DNA of 64,000 nt from Streptomyces sp. Q6 (GTDB lineage: Bacteria; Actinomycetota; Actinomycetes; Streptomycetales; Streptomycetaceae), in the NCBI RefSeq assembly GCF_036967205.1, contig NZ_CP146022.1:2728001-2792000 (forward strand), written 5' to 3'. Shown piece after piece: positions 10,296 to 18,003 of this stretch (positions within the stretch are counted from its first letter, which is position 1; each line of letters starts with the position of its first letter). The position numbers and the translations under genes are program-made. The notes beneath the pieces were generated by a model. It saw nothing but the letters and a program-made list of their open reading frames with translations, was not told the origin of the DNA and ran no database searches.

Positions 10296-10673
10296 GTGGA
10301 CGAGTACCAGCACACGTGCATGATCAGGGGAGACGGCGGGCGGGCGATCCGCGCGATCCTGGACCGGATCTGCGACAAGTGGACGATGCTGATCGTGGCC
10401 ACGCTCGACGACGGCCGGATGCGCTTCACCGAACTGAAGGAGCACATCCCCGGCATCTCGCAGCGGATGCTCACCCTGACCCTGCGCCATCTCGAACGCG
10501 ACGGCCTCGTCTCCCGCACCGCCTACGCGGAGGTGCCGCCCCGCGTCGAGTACGAGCTCACCGCCCTCGGCAAGAGCCTCATCCCGCCCGCCCTGACGCT
10601 CGCGGGCTGGGCCATCGAGCACAACGGCGAGATCCTGGCCAGCAGAGAGACGTACGCCGCCCGTCAGAAGTGA
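10296..10673 (+). CDS. HxlR family winged-helix transcriptional regulator
   Basis: 125 aa regulator starting at GTG 10296, with GAGGAG about 5 bases upstream. The HxlR signature is clear: an N-terminal Cys (HTCMIRG) in place of the usual CP[IV] start, DKWTMLIVATL, RFTELKEHIPGISQRMLTLTLRHLERDGLVSR in pieces around residues 40-75, then EYELTALGKSL. HxlR proteins often sense aldehydes, quinones or oxidants through this N-terminal cysteine. It is divergent from the DoxX gene, and the roughly 120-base shared region likely contains its operator. The likely role is local control of DoxX. Confidence 0.88.
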   Translation: MDEYQHTCMIRGDGGRAIRAILDRICDKWTMLIVATLDDGRMRFTELKEHIPGISQRMLTLTLRHLERDGLVSRTAYAEVPPRVEYELTALGKSLIPPALTLAGWAIEHNGEILASRETYAARQK

Positions 10674-10847
10674 GGCGACGCGGGCCGGCGGCGGCCCCGG
10701 CCGGTCCGGTCATGGGATTTTTCACCCGCCCGGCCCCGCCCCGCCCGGCCCATCCCAGCGCGCGCTCCGCGGACCCGGCCCGCACGATGCCAGGAGGACC
10801 GCGGATCCGTGGTCCACCCACGGTCTGCGCTCTCGGGAGGATCTGCC

Positions 10848-11885
10848 ATGACCGTCAGTCTGGAGCAGTTGCGCCGCTGCCACTTCGCCGTCGATCTGGG
10901 TGCCGCGCGCACCCGCGTCTACGTGAAGGGCTCCGGCCTCGTCGTCGACGAGCCGAGCGCGGCGGCGATCAACACCCGCACCGGCGCCCTGATCGCGGTC
11001 GGCGAGTTCGCGGAGAAGATGACGGGGCGCACCCCTTCCTACATCCGCGTCGTACGGCCCGTCTCCGGCGGCACCGTCGTCGACATCGAGATGGCCCAGC
11101 GGATGCTGCGCCACCTACTCGGCGAGAAGCTCCGCCGCACCCTGCGCCGCAAGCCCCGGCTGCGCGCGGCGGCCTGCACCCCGCACGACGCCGACCCGCT
11201 CGCCCAGCGCGCCGCCGTGGAGACCCTGGTCGGCCTCGGCGCGCGCCGCGTCGAACTGGTCGACACCCTGATCGCCGCGGCCGTCGGCTGCGGGCTGCCG
11301 GTGGAGCAGCCCGAGGCCACGATGATCATCGTCTGTGGCGCGGCCACGACACAGATCGCCGTCCTCTCGCTGGGGGCGATCGTCACCGCGGACCGGGTGC
11401 CGGTCGGCGGCGACGCCATCGACCACGCGGTGGTGCAACACCTGCGCCAGCAGCACGAGTTGATGCTCCCCTCGCAGTCCGTACGGCCTCTGCAGCTCGC
11501 CCTGAGCGGCAACGGCCTGACCCCGCACGGCCCGGAGCAGACCGAGATCCACGGCCGCGACGTGGCGACCGGCCTGGCCCGCTCCGTGCACGTCGACACC
11601 TCCGCCGTGCGCCGCGCGATCCACACGCCGCTGACCGCCGTCCTCGACGGCATCGGCAAGGTGCTGCGGGACTGCCCGCCGGACCTCGTCGCCGACCTCG
11701 CGGACCGCGGCATCATGATGGTCGGCGGCAGCGCGCTGCTCCCGGGCCTCGACCAGATGCTGCGCGACGCGACGGGCATGCCGGTGCACATCGCCGAACG
11801 CCCCGACGTGTGCGCGGTGCAGGGCCTGGGCGCGATGATGGAGGGCAGGATCCAGCCGCTGGTCCTCGACCCGCTGACCGGCTGA
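10848..11885 (+). CDS. mbl: MreB/Mbl-like actin homologue with altered nucleotide-binding motifs
   Basis: 345 aa from ATG 10848, with GGGAGG about 7 bases upstream. The overall order follows MreB: phosphate-1 region AVDLGAARTRVYVKG, RPVSGGTVVDIEMAQ, a middle segment ending AAVGCGLPVEQPEA, phosphate-2 region MIIVCGAATTQIAVLS, VPVGGDAIDHAV and the adenosine loop GIMMVGGSALLPGLD. In canonical MreB, phosphate 1 is DLGTANT and phosphate 2 is DIGGGTTE. Here the Asp, two glycines and the final acidic residue of phosphate 2 are replaced (V, A, A, Q), so ATP hydrolysis may be weak or absent. Streptomyces Mbl works with MreB in spore-wall synthesis. The symbol rests on gene-order resemblance to the mbl region recalled from S. 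coelicolor and is moderately sure. Confidence 0.75.
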   Translation: MTVSLEQLRRCHFAVDLGAARTRVYVKGSGLVVDEPSAAAINTRTGALIAVGEFAEKMTGRTPSYIRVVRPVSGGTVVDIEMAQRMLRHLLGEKLRRTLRRKPRLRAAACTPHDADPLAQRAAVETLVGLGARRVELVDTLIAAAVGCGLPVEQPEATMIIVCGAATTQIAVLSLGAIVTADRVPVGGDAIDHAVVQHLRQQHELMLPSQSVRPLQLALSGNGLTPHGPEQTEIHGRDVATGLARSVHVDTSAVRRAIHTPLTAVLDGIGKVLRDCPPDLVADLADRGIMMVGGSALLPGLDQMLRDATGMPVHIAERPDVCAVQGLGAMMEGRIQPLVLDPLTG

Positions 11886-11937
11886 CCCGGCCGATCCGCC
11901 GACCGGCCGCAGCGAACGCACGGGGACGCCTGGAACC

Positions 11938-13410
11938 ATGACCGCAGCACCGCGCGACCCCGGCGTCCCGGCCGGCCTCTCCGTCCTCCTGGAGGCCGTG
12001 CTCAGCGTCGGCACCGACCTCGAACTACGGGCCACGCTCCAGCACCTGGTGGACAGTGCCGCCGCCCTGACCTGCGCCGAGCACGGCGTGCTCGGCGTCT
12101 TCGACCCGGGGCACGGCACCGTCGTCGAGGAGGTCGTGACCGGGGAGGCGCGGCCGGACGCGCCGCCCGACGAGGCCGCCGACTCGGTCGTGCACCAACC
12201 GGACGTCCTCGCCGTCCCCATCCACGTACAACAGACGGTCTTCGGGCGGCTGCGCCTCACCGGCAAGCGCTCCCCGGGCGGCTTCACCGACGACGACCTC
12301 GATCTGCTGCGGCTGCTCGCCACGCAGGCGGGCATCGCCATCGGCAACGCCCGCCTGTACGAGACCGCCAAGCAGCGCGAGCGCTGGATCGAGGGCGCCG
12401 CCGCCGTCACCACGGCGCTGCTCACCGGCCGCGCGGGCGACGCCCTGACCACGGTCGCCGAACGGGCCAGGCTGCTCGCCGACGCGGCGGCCGGCGTCGT
12501 CCTCCAGCCCACGGAGGCCGGCGGCATGGAGATCGTCGCCGCGTCCACGACGGACGACCCGCACGGACTGCTCGGTACGACGATCCTGCCCGGCAGCGCC
12601 GTCCTCGCCCAGCTCCTCACCGGGGAGCCGGTGTTCATCGAGGACTCGGCGACGGACCCGCGAATGACGACGGACGTCCGCTCCCGCTTCGGGCCGAGCA
12701 TGATGCTCCCGCTCCAGGCCGCGGGAAAACTGATCGGCACGCTCGCCCTGCCGCGCGCCCGCGGCGCCCGCCCCTACACGTCGGTCGACCACCTCCTGGC
12801 GACCCAGTTCGCCTCGCAGGCGGCGCTCGCGCTGGTGCTGGCCGACGCGCAGGCGGGCCGCGAGCGCCTGGCCGTCTTCGAGGACCGCGACCGCATCGCC
12901 CGTGACCTGCACGACCTGGTCGTCCAGCGGCTGTTCGCGACGGGCATGATGCTGGAGTCGACACAGCGCCGCGCCCAGGTCGAGGACGTCCACGACGCGC
13001 TCACCCAGGCGATCGACGAGCTGGAGTCGACGATCCAGGAGGTCCGCACCACGATCTTCGCGTTGCAGCAGCCGCCCGCCGACGCCCCGACGACGTTCCG
13101 CGGCAGGGTGCTGCGCGAGACGGCGGGCGCTGCGGCGATCCTCGGCTTCGCCCCCTCGGTCCACTTCCACGGCGCGGTCGACGCGACCCTGGGCGACCAG
13201 GTCCAGGGCCACCTCCTGACGGCCCTGCGCCGCGCTCTGGCGGCCGCGTCGCGCCGCTCACCGATCTCCCGTATCGACGTCACGGTCGACGCGGAGGCGA
13301 CCCTTCCGGACGGCCGCCCCGGCGTCCGCCTGACGGTGGCGGACGACGGCGCCCGCGACGACGGCGAGGCCACGACGACGGTGACCTGGCAGTCGCCCCC
13401 TGACGTGTGA
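11938..13410 (+). CDS. GAF-domain sensor histidine kinase-like protein with degraded ATP-binding domain
   Basis: 490 aa. Two GAF domains (about residues 10-145 and 155-315) are followed by a HisKA_3 dimerisation helix with a phospho-acceptor site (DRIARDLHDLVVQRLFATGM, His about residue 327). The C-terminal ATPase region is short. Where DevS/NarX-type kinases have an Asn N-box (EALSNAxRHA) this protein reads ALRRALAAASRRS. VADDG resembles the G1 box, but no G2 box follows before the end. It is therefore probably unable to autophosphorylate and may act as a sensor that is phosphorylated by, or dimerises with, another kinase. It lies 52 bases after the mbl-like gene and is probably co-transcribed with it. 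Confidence 0.82.
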   Translation: MTAAPRDPGVPAGLSVLLEAVLSVGTDLELRATLQHLVDSAAALTCAEHGVLGVFDPGHGTVVEEVVTGEARPDAPPDEAADSVVHQPDVLAVPIHVQQTVFGRLRLTGKRSPGGFTDDDLDLLRLLATQAGIAIGNARLYETAKQRERWIEGAAAVTTALLTGRAGDALTTVAERARLLADAAAGVVLQPTEAGGMEIVAASTTDDPHGLLGTTILPGSAVLAQLLTGEPVFIEDSATDPRMTTDVRSRFGPSMMLPLQAAGKLIGTLALPRARGARPYTSVDHLLATQFASQAALALVLADAQAGRERLAVFEDRDRIARDLHDLVVQRLFATGMMLESTQRRAQVEDVHDALTQAIDELESTIQEVRTTIFALQQPPADAPTTFRGRVLRETAGAAAILGFAPSVHFHGAVDATLGDQVQGHLLTALRRALAAASRRSPISRIDVTVDAEATLPDGRPGVRLTVADDGARDDGEATTTVTWQSPPDV

Positions 13411-13458
13411 CGGCCTCGCGGCCCTAGGCTGTGCGGCCGTGGGCTGTGCGGCCCTAGG

Positions 13459-14510
13459 TGTATTGATCACGAGCGTTGTTGACACTGGCGGGTCTTGATC
13501 ATGGCGAAGACCTCCGGTGTGGTGGAGCTGTCTAGGACTGCACCACACGGAGGTCTTCGTGTCCCACCGTAATGCCCGGCTGACCGTGCACGGCAGGCGC
13601 CTGCTGGTCGAACGTGTCGCGTCCGGCCGTCCCGTCGCCCATGTCGCCGCCGAGATGGGCATCTCGCGGGCGACCGCCCATAAATGGCTCCGGCGGTGGC
13701 GAGCCGAGGGCGGGGCGGGCCTGGCCGACCGCTCCAGCAGGCCTTTGACGACACCGCATCGGACCCCGGCGAGTATCGAGGCCGACGTCTGCCGGCTGCG
13801 GACCGACCGCAAGCTCGGGCCGGCCCGGATCGGCCCGATCCTGGGACTGCCCGCCTCGACCGTGCACCGCGTTCTGACCCGCCACCGGCTGAACCGGCTG
13901 TCCTGGATCGACCGGCCGACCGGCACCGTGATCCGCCGTTACGAACGCGACCGGCCCGGCGAACTGATCCACATCGACGTGAAGAAACTCGGCCGGATTC
14001 CCGACGGCGGCGGCCACAAGGCCCTGGGCCGCCAGGCCGGCCGCGTCACCCGCAACAACATGGGTTACGACTACATCCACTCGGCCGTCGACGACCACTC
14101 CCGCCTCGCCTACAGCGAGATCCACCCGGACGAGAAGGCCGCGACCTGCGCGGCCTTCCTCACCCGCGCGGCCGCGTTCTTCGCCGAGATGGGCATCACC
14201 CGCATCGAACGCGTGCTGACGGACAACGCCTGGGCCTACCGCAAGGGCCTGGCCTGGAAGAACGTCCTGGCCGAACTCGGCGCGAGTGGCAAGCTCACCC
14301 GCGCCTACCGGCCCCAGACCAACGGCAAGGTCGAACGCTTCAACCGCACCCTGCTCGAGGAATGGGCCTACCTGCGGCTCTACACCTCAAACGACGAACG
14401 CACCGCGGCCCTGGCAGACTTCCTGCACACCTACAACCACCACCGCAGCCACACCGCACTCGGCGGCCAGCCACCCATCACCCGCGTCAACAACCCTGCG
14501 GGTCAATACA
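13459..14510 (+). mobile_element. IS481-family insertion sequence
   Basis: 1,052-bp element with TG...CA ends. The left end starts TGTATTGA and the inverted right end also starts TGTATTGA; both continue to a shared GTTGTTGAC block, giving imperfect terminal repeats of about 30 bases. CCTAGG flanks both ends (13453-13458 and 14511-14516), best read as a 6-base target duplication, though it is palindromic and could be an extension of the repeats. It carries one transposase. It separates the GAF kinase gene from the phosphotransferase gene and breaks no recognisable gene. Confidence 0.85.
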
Positions 14511-14515
14511 CCTAG
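13559..14515 (+). CDS. IS481-family DDE transposase
   Basis: 318 aa from GTG 13559, giving the usual start MSHRNARLTVHGRRLL. An N-terminal helix-turn-helix (VAAEMGISRATAHKWLRRW) is followed by the integrase-fold catalytic core: Asp in ELIHIDVKKL, Asp in RVLTDNAWAY and Glu in NGKVERFNRTLLEEWAY. It appears full length and intact, so the element could be active. The TAG stop (14513-14515) lies outside the inverted repeat, inside the flanking CCTAGG, so the target site appears to supply the termination codon. Confidence 0.92.
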   Translation: MSHRNARLTVHGRRLLVERVASGRPVAHVAAEMGISRATAHKWLRRWRAEGGAGLADRSSRPLTTPHRTPASIEADVCRLRTDRKLGPARIGPILGLPASTVHRVLTRHRLNRLSWIDRPTGTVIRRYERDRPGELIHIDVKKLGRIPDGGGHKALGRQAGRVTRNNMGYDYIHSAVDDHSRLAYSEIHPDEKAATCAAFLTRAAAFFAEMGITRIERVLTDNAWAYRKGLAWKNVLAELGASGKLTRAYRPQTNGKVERFNRTLLEEWAYLRLYTSNDERTAALADFLHTYNHHRSHTALGGQPPITRVNNPAGQYT

Positions 14516-14552
14516 GCCGTGCGGATTCCATCACGGGAGGGGCCGAGCGACG

Positions 14553-15401
14553 ATGCAGGCACCGGAGTCGGCCCGCGCGAGGACCGCGGCCCTGGACACC
14601 GCCACCGCCCTCGGTCTACCGGCCACCGAGGCGCTCGTCCTCCACGACTCGAACAAACTGACCCTGCGCCTGCTCCCCTGCGACGTCGTGGCCCGCGTGG
14701 CACCGGCCGCGCACGGGGTCGCCCGGTTCGAGATCGCGCTCGCCCAGCGGCTCACCGAGGCCGGCTGCCCGGTCGCCACGCCCGCCTGTGGACCGCGCGT
14801 CCTCGAACGCGACGGCTTCGACATCACCCTGTGGACGTACTACGCGCCCACGCCCCGGCCCGAGATCCCCGCGCCCGCCTACGCCCAGGCGCTCCACCGC
14901 CTGCACAGCGGCATGCGCACCCTGGACGTCCCGACCCCGCACTACACGGACCGGATCGCCCAGGCCATGCGCCTCCTGGCGGACCCCGACCGCACCCCGG
15001 CACTCGCCGACGCGGACCGGGCACTGCTCCGCGCCACCCTCAGCGACCTGAGCCGCGTGGTGGCCGAGCACGGTGGCCCCGAGCAACTCCTGCACGGCGA
15101 GCCCCACCCGGGCAACCTGCTCGCCACGGAGAGCGGCCCACGGTTCATCGACTTCGAGACATGCTGCCGCGGCCCCGTCGCCTTCGACCTGGCCCACGCA
15201 CCCGAAGAGGTCGGCGCGCACTGTCCGGGCGTCGACCAGACCGTCCTGCGCGCCTGCCGGACGCTCGTCCTCGCGATGGTCACCACCTGGCGCTGGGACC
15301 GCGACGACCGCCTCCCGAACGGCCGCCGCCTGGCCACGGAGTGGCTCGGGCGGCTCCGGGATGCGGCCCATGGAGTGACAAATGACCCGCCACTGTTTTA
15401 G
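14553..15401 (+). CDS. Aminoglycoside phosphotransferase-fold (APH) protein
   Basis: 282 aa kinase-fold protein. ATG 14553 is preceded by GGGAGGGG. Motifs are the catalytic loop LLHGEPHPGNLL (canonical HGDxHPGN, with the Brenner Asp replaced by Glu) and the metal-binding RFIDFETCC. Such proteins phosphorylate small molecules, and few of the many Streptomyces paralogues confer resistance; the substrate cannot be told from sequence. The IS481 insertion lies 42 bases upstream and may have displaced the native promoter. The TAG stop falls in the loop of a hairpin at 15383-15411 that probably serves as terminator. Confidence 0.8.
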   Translation: MQAPESARARTAALDTATALGLPATEALVLHDSNKLTLRLLPCDVVARVAPAAHGVARFEIALAQRLTEAGCPVATPACGPRVLERDGFDITLWTYYAPTPRPEIPAPAYAQALHRLHSGMRTLDVPTPHYTDRIAQAMRLLADPDRTPALADADRALLRATLSDLSRVVAEHGGPEQLLHGEPHPGNLLATESGPRFIDFETCCRGPVAFDLAHAPEEVGAHCPGVDQTVLRACRTLVLAMVTTWRWDRDDRLPNGRRLATEWLGRLRDAAHGVTNDPPLF

Positions 15402-15411
15402 TGACGGGTCA
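15383..15411. terminator. Bidirectional hairpin terminator
   Basis: A 12-base stem, TGACCCGCCACT with AGTGACGGGTCA (one mismatch), around a 5-base GTTTT loop. It sits at the phosphotransferase stop codon on the plus strand and downstream of the tRNA(CAU) gene on the minus strand, so it can serve both converging transcripts. Confidence 0.7.
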
Positions 15412-15457
15412 TCAGGTTACGTACAGGCAGGTCAGAACGATTCTGCTCTACCAACCT

Positions 15458-15534
15458 TGGTGGGGCGGGTGGGACTCGAACCCACGGCCGACGGATTATG
15501 AGTCCGCTGCTCTAACCGGCTGAGCTACCGCCCC
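15458..15534 (-). tRNA. tRNA with CAU anticodon (Ile2 or elongator Met)
   Basis: Full cloverleaf on the minus strand. The acceptor GGGGCGG pairs with CCGCCCC. The D-arm is AGCTCAGCCGGTTAGAGC, the anticodon arm loop is CTCATAA (CAU) and the T-arm is GTGGGTTCGAGTCCCAC. CCA is encoded at 15458-15460. CAU can be tRNA-Met or the lysidine-modified tRNA-Ile2. The acceptor starting GGGGCGG suggests Ile2, but identity elements would need checking. Confidence 0.93.
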
Positions 15535-15670
15535 GTCACGGCGTGGCGCGTACAAGTGTGCGCGCCGTCTGCCGCAGCATAGCCGCTCATACGATCTCCT
15601 GCCTCGGATGGTTCGGCTCTGCACGACCTTGAGGACTCCGCAGGTACGCGGTCGGTTCCACCGCGCACGA

Positions 15671-15703
15671 AAAAGCCCCCCGGCGTGTTCACCGAGGGGG
15701 CTT
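15671..15703 (-). terminator. Intrinsic terminator after the tRNA-Asn pair
   Basis: On the minus strand, AAGCCCCC opens a stem closed by GGGGGGCTTTTT, a G/C-rich hairpin followed by a T run. It lies about 10 bases past the end of the second tRNA-Asn and before the tRNA(CAU), so the tRNA(CAU) probably has its own promoter. Confidence 0.8.
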
Positions 15704-15712
15704 GTTCGACAG

Positions 15713-15785
15713 CTCTCCCGACTGGACTCGAACCAGTAACCTGCCGATTAACAGTCGGCTGCTCTGCCAATTGAGCTACAGGAGA
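15713..15785 (-). tRNA. tRNA-Asn (GUU), copy 2 of the pair
   Basis: 73 nt. The acceptor TCTCCTG pairs with CGGGAGA (one G-U pair), the anticodon loop is CTGTTAA (GUU), and the T-loop GGTTCGAGTCC is standard. CCA is not encoded. It is identical to its neighbour except in the acceptor stem. Confidence 0.95.
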
Positions 15786-15790
15786 TCGAG

Positions 15791-15863
15791 CTCCCCCGAC
15801 TGGACTCGAACCAGTAACCTGCCGATTAACAGTCGGCTGCTCTGCCAATTGAGCTACAGGGGA
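15791..15863 (-). tRNA. tRNA-Asn (GUU), copy 1 of the pair
   Basis: 73 nt, acceptor TCCCCTG with CGGGGGA, GUU anticodon. The body is identical to the copy 5 bases away. The two are probably co-transcribed from above 15863 and end at the hairpin at 15671-15703. CCA is not encoded. Confidence 0.95.
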
Positions 15864-15942
15864 ATGTCTCGTTGCTTCGAACGTACCTACCTGGGTACTT
15901 GCCAGGCGGCGTGCGCTCGCTGCGACACATACATTAGCGCAA

Positions 15943-15978
15943 GCAGGGGGGTGCTCCGCCAATCGGTATCCCCCCTGC
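15943..15978. promoter_or_regulatory. G-run hairpin between tRNA-Asn and YtxH-like gene
   Basis: Perfect 9-base stem GCAGGGGGG with CCCCCCTGC and an 18-base loop, in the divergent region upstream of the tRNA-Asn genes (minus) and of the YtxH-like gene (plus). It may be a structural or regulatory element. The rest of 15864-16033 shows no gene. Confidence 0.35.
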
Positions 15979-16033
15979 GATCACCGAGCCTGTCAGATAC
16001 GACCTCGAACCTTGCTAGGGAAGGGTGGCCGAC

Positions 16034-16336
16034 ATGCGCTACCGGCTCACATTCATCGGCGGTCTGGCCCTGGGTTACGTGCTGGGGACGCGGGCCGGCC
16101 GCGAGCGGTACGAGAAGTTGAAGAAGACCGCACGCGAGATCTCCCAGAACCCCACGGTGCGCAACACCGCGGAGTCCGCCGCACAGCAGACCCGGACCTA
16201 CGCCGGGAAGGCGTTCCACTCCGTGAGCGAGAAGGTCGAGAGCCGGGTCCCCGACTCGGTGGCCGACCGCGTCCGCTCACTGCGGGATCGCGGCGACCGG
16301 ACCGAGAGCGACGACTGGGGCACCAGCAACACGTAG
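16034..16336 (+). CDS. YtxH-like small protein
   Basis: 100 aa. ATG 16034 is 8 bases after AGGGAAGGG; an in-frame GTG at 16025 overlaps that site. A single N-terminal hydrophobic segment (FIGGLALGYVLGTRAGRERYEKL) matches the YtxH domain, followed by a charged amphipathic helix rich in Lys, Arg and Glu. YtxH-like proteins are small membrane-anchored proteins of unclear, possibly stress-related, role. It is 39 bases upstream of the sugar kinase. Confidence 0.75.
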   Translation: MRYRLTFIGGLALGYVLGTRAGRERYEKLKKTAREISQNPTVRNTAESAAQQTRTYAGKAFHSVSEKVESRVPDSVADRVRSLRDRGDRTESDDWGTSNT

Positions 16337-16375
16337 CGGTACGGGAGTGGCGCGCGGTACGGCAGAATTTCCGGC

Positions 16376-17806
16376 ATGGGGATAGTCGCCGGGCTGGACA
16401 GTTCGCCCGATTTCACACGCATCGTCGTTTGTGACGCGGACACCGGGGCCGTGCTCCGGCAGGGGTACGCCCCGCATCCGCTGGAGACGGCCGAAGGGGG
16501 CGGTCGGCCCTCCGACGTGGATCCCCAGGCCTGGCTGCTGTCGCTCGGCGAAGCCGCGGGCGGCGGGCTGCTCGAAGGCGTGCAGGCCATCGGCGTCTCG
16601 GCGCAGCAGAACGCCCTGGTGCCGCTGGACGCCCAGGGCAACACCGTGCGCCCGGCCCTGGTGGGCGGCGACAAGCGGGCGCAGGCGGCCGCCGCGGACC
16701 TGATCGACCGGCTCGGCTCGCGCGAGGCGTGGGCCGAGGCCGTCGGCTGCGTGCCGCAGGCGCCGCTGCCGATCGCGAAGCTGCGCTGGCTCGCGCGGAC
16801 CGAGCCGGAGAACGCGCAGCGGGTGGGCACCCTTCTACAGGCCCACGACTGGCTCGTGTGGCAGCTGCTCGGGCGCCCCGCGCGCCGGACCACCGACCGG
16901 GGCGGCGCCTCGGGCACCGGGTACTGGTCGGCGGCGAGCGGCTCGTGGCGGCCCGACCTCGTGGAGCTCGCGCTGGGGCACCAGGCGGTGCTGCCGGAGG
17001 TGCTCGGTCCCGGCGACGCCGCGGGGACGACCCCGGAGGGGTTGATCATCTCGGCCGGGACCGGGGAGACCATGGCCGCCGCGTTCGGGCTCGGGGTGCG
17101 GGCCGGCGACGCCGTCGTGTCGCTCGGGGCCTCCGGTTCCGTGATGGCCGTGCACCATGAGGCGCTGGTCGACTCCAGCGGTGCCATTACGTCGCTCGCC
17201 GACGCGACCGGCATGCATCTGCCGGTGGTGCATACGTTGAACGCGGTGCGGGCGCCCCGCGCCACCGCGGAGATGCTGGGGCTCGACGGAGGGCTCGAGG
17301 AGCTGTCCGAGCTCGCCGTGAAGTCGACACCGGGCGCCCACGGTCTCGTACTCCTGCCGTATCTGGAGGGCGAGAAGACGCCGAACCTGCCGCACACCGC
17401 GGGGACGCTGAGCGGGCTGCGGCGGGAGTCCATGCGGCCCGAGCATCTGGCGCGCGCGGCCTTCGAGGGCATGCTGTGCGGGCTCGCGGACGCGCTGGAC
17501 GTGCTGCGCGGGCGGGGTGTCGAGGTGCGGCGGGTGTTCCTGCTGGGCGCGGCCGCCGAGCTGCACGCAGTACAGGGTGCGGCGCCGATGCTGTTCGGGA
17601 CGCAGGTCGTGGTGCCGCAGCCCGCGGACTACGCGGCGATCGGCGCGGCGCGCCAGGCCGCGTGGGCGATGACCGGGCAGCTGCCGATGTGGCAGGGCGC
17701 GGCCACCCAGGTCTTCGAGCCGGGCGAGGAGCTGGCGGTCGGGCAGGCGGTGCGCCAGCAGTACCGGGCGGTGCGGGAGCAGATCCACCCCGGTGCGTTC
17801 GCCTGA
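16376..17806 (+). CDS. FGGY-family carbohydrate kinase (xylulokinase-like)
   Basis: 476 aa, close to the length of xylulokinases. The N-terminal phosphate loop reads GLDSSPDFTRIVVCDADTG where xylulokinases have DSSTQSTK. GVSAQQNALVPLD and the GGDKRA segment belong to the substrate side. The C-terminal ATPase part shows VSLGASGSVMA and FLLGAAAELHAVQGAAPMLFG. It probably phosphorylates a ketose or polyol using ATP. No sugar transporter or isomerase lies nearby, so the substrate is uncertain. Confidence 0.85.
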   Translation: MGIVAGLDSSPDFTRIVVCDADTGAVLRQGYAPHPLETAEGGGRPSDVDPQAWLLSLGEAAGGGLLEGVQAIGVSAQQNALVPLDAQGNTVRPALVGGDKRAQAAAADLIDRLGSREAWAEAVGCVPQAPLPIAKLRWLARTEPENAQRVGTLLQAHDWLVWQLLGRPARRTTDRGGASGTGYWSAASGSWRPDLVELALGHQAVLPEVLGPGDAAGTTPEGLIISAGTGETMAAAFGLGVRAGDAVVSLGASGSVMAVHHEALVDSSGAITSLADATGMHLPVVHTLNAVRAPRATAEMLGLDGGLEELSELAVKSTPGAHGLVLLPYLEGEKTPNLPHTAGTLSGLRRESMRPEHLARAAFEGMLCGLADALDVLRGRGVEVRRVFLLGAAAELHAVQGAAPMLFGTQVVVPQPADYAAIGAARQAAWAMTGQLPMWQGAATQVFEPGEELAVGQAVRQQYRAVREQIHPGAFA

Positions 17807-18003
17807 CGGTCCGCCGTAGCACCCCGTGGCCGGTCTTTGAACGCTCTTGGGTCAATCGGTTGAGGTAACGCGGGTGGAGTGTCCGACGATAGGGGTCCAT
17901 GCGTCTTCGTTTCGCCCGTCGGGACGAGGACGTACCGCTCTCCCCCGTCGCCCTCCCCTGTCCACCGCTCACCCTCAGACCGCCGACCCACGAGAGACAG
18001 AGC

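Noticed and set aside
14553-15401. Antibiotic resistance gene
   Set aside because: The APH fold is clear but the Brenner motif varies and such proteins are abundant in Streptomyces without resistance function.
15458-15863. tRNA cluster as attachment site of an integrated element
   Set aside because: No integrase gene nearby and no repeated tRNA 3' fragment seen within the window.
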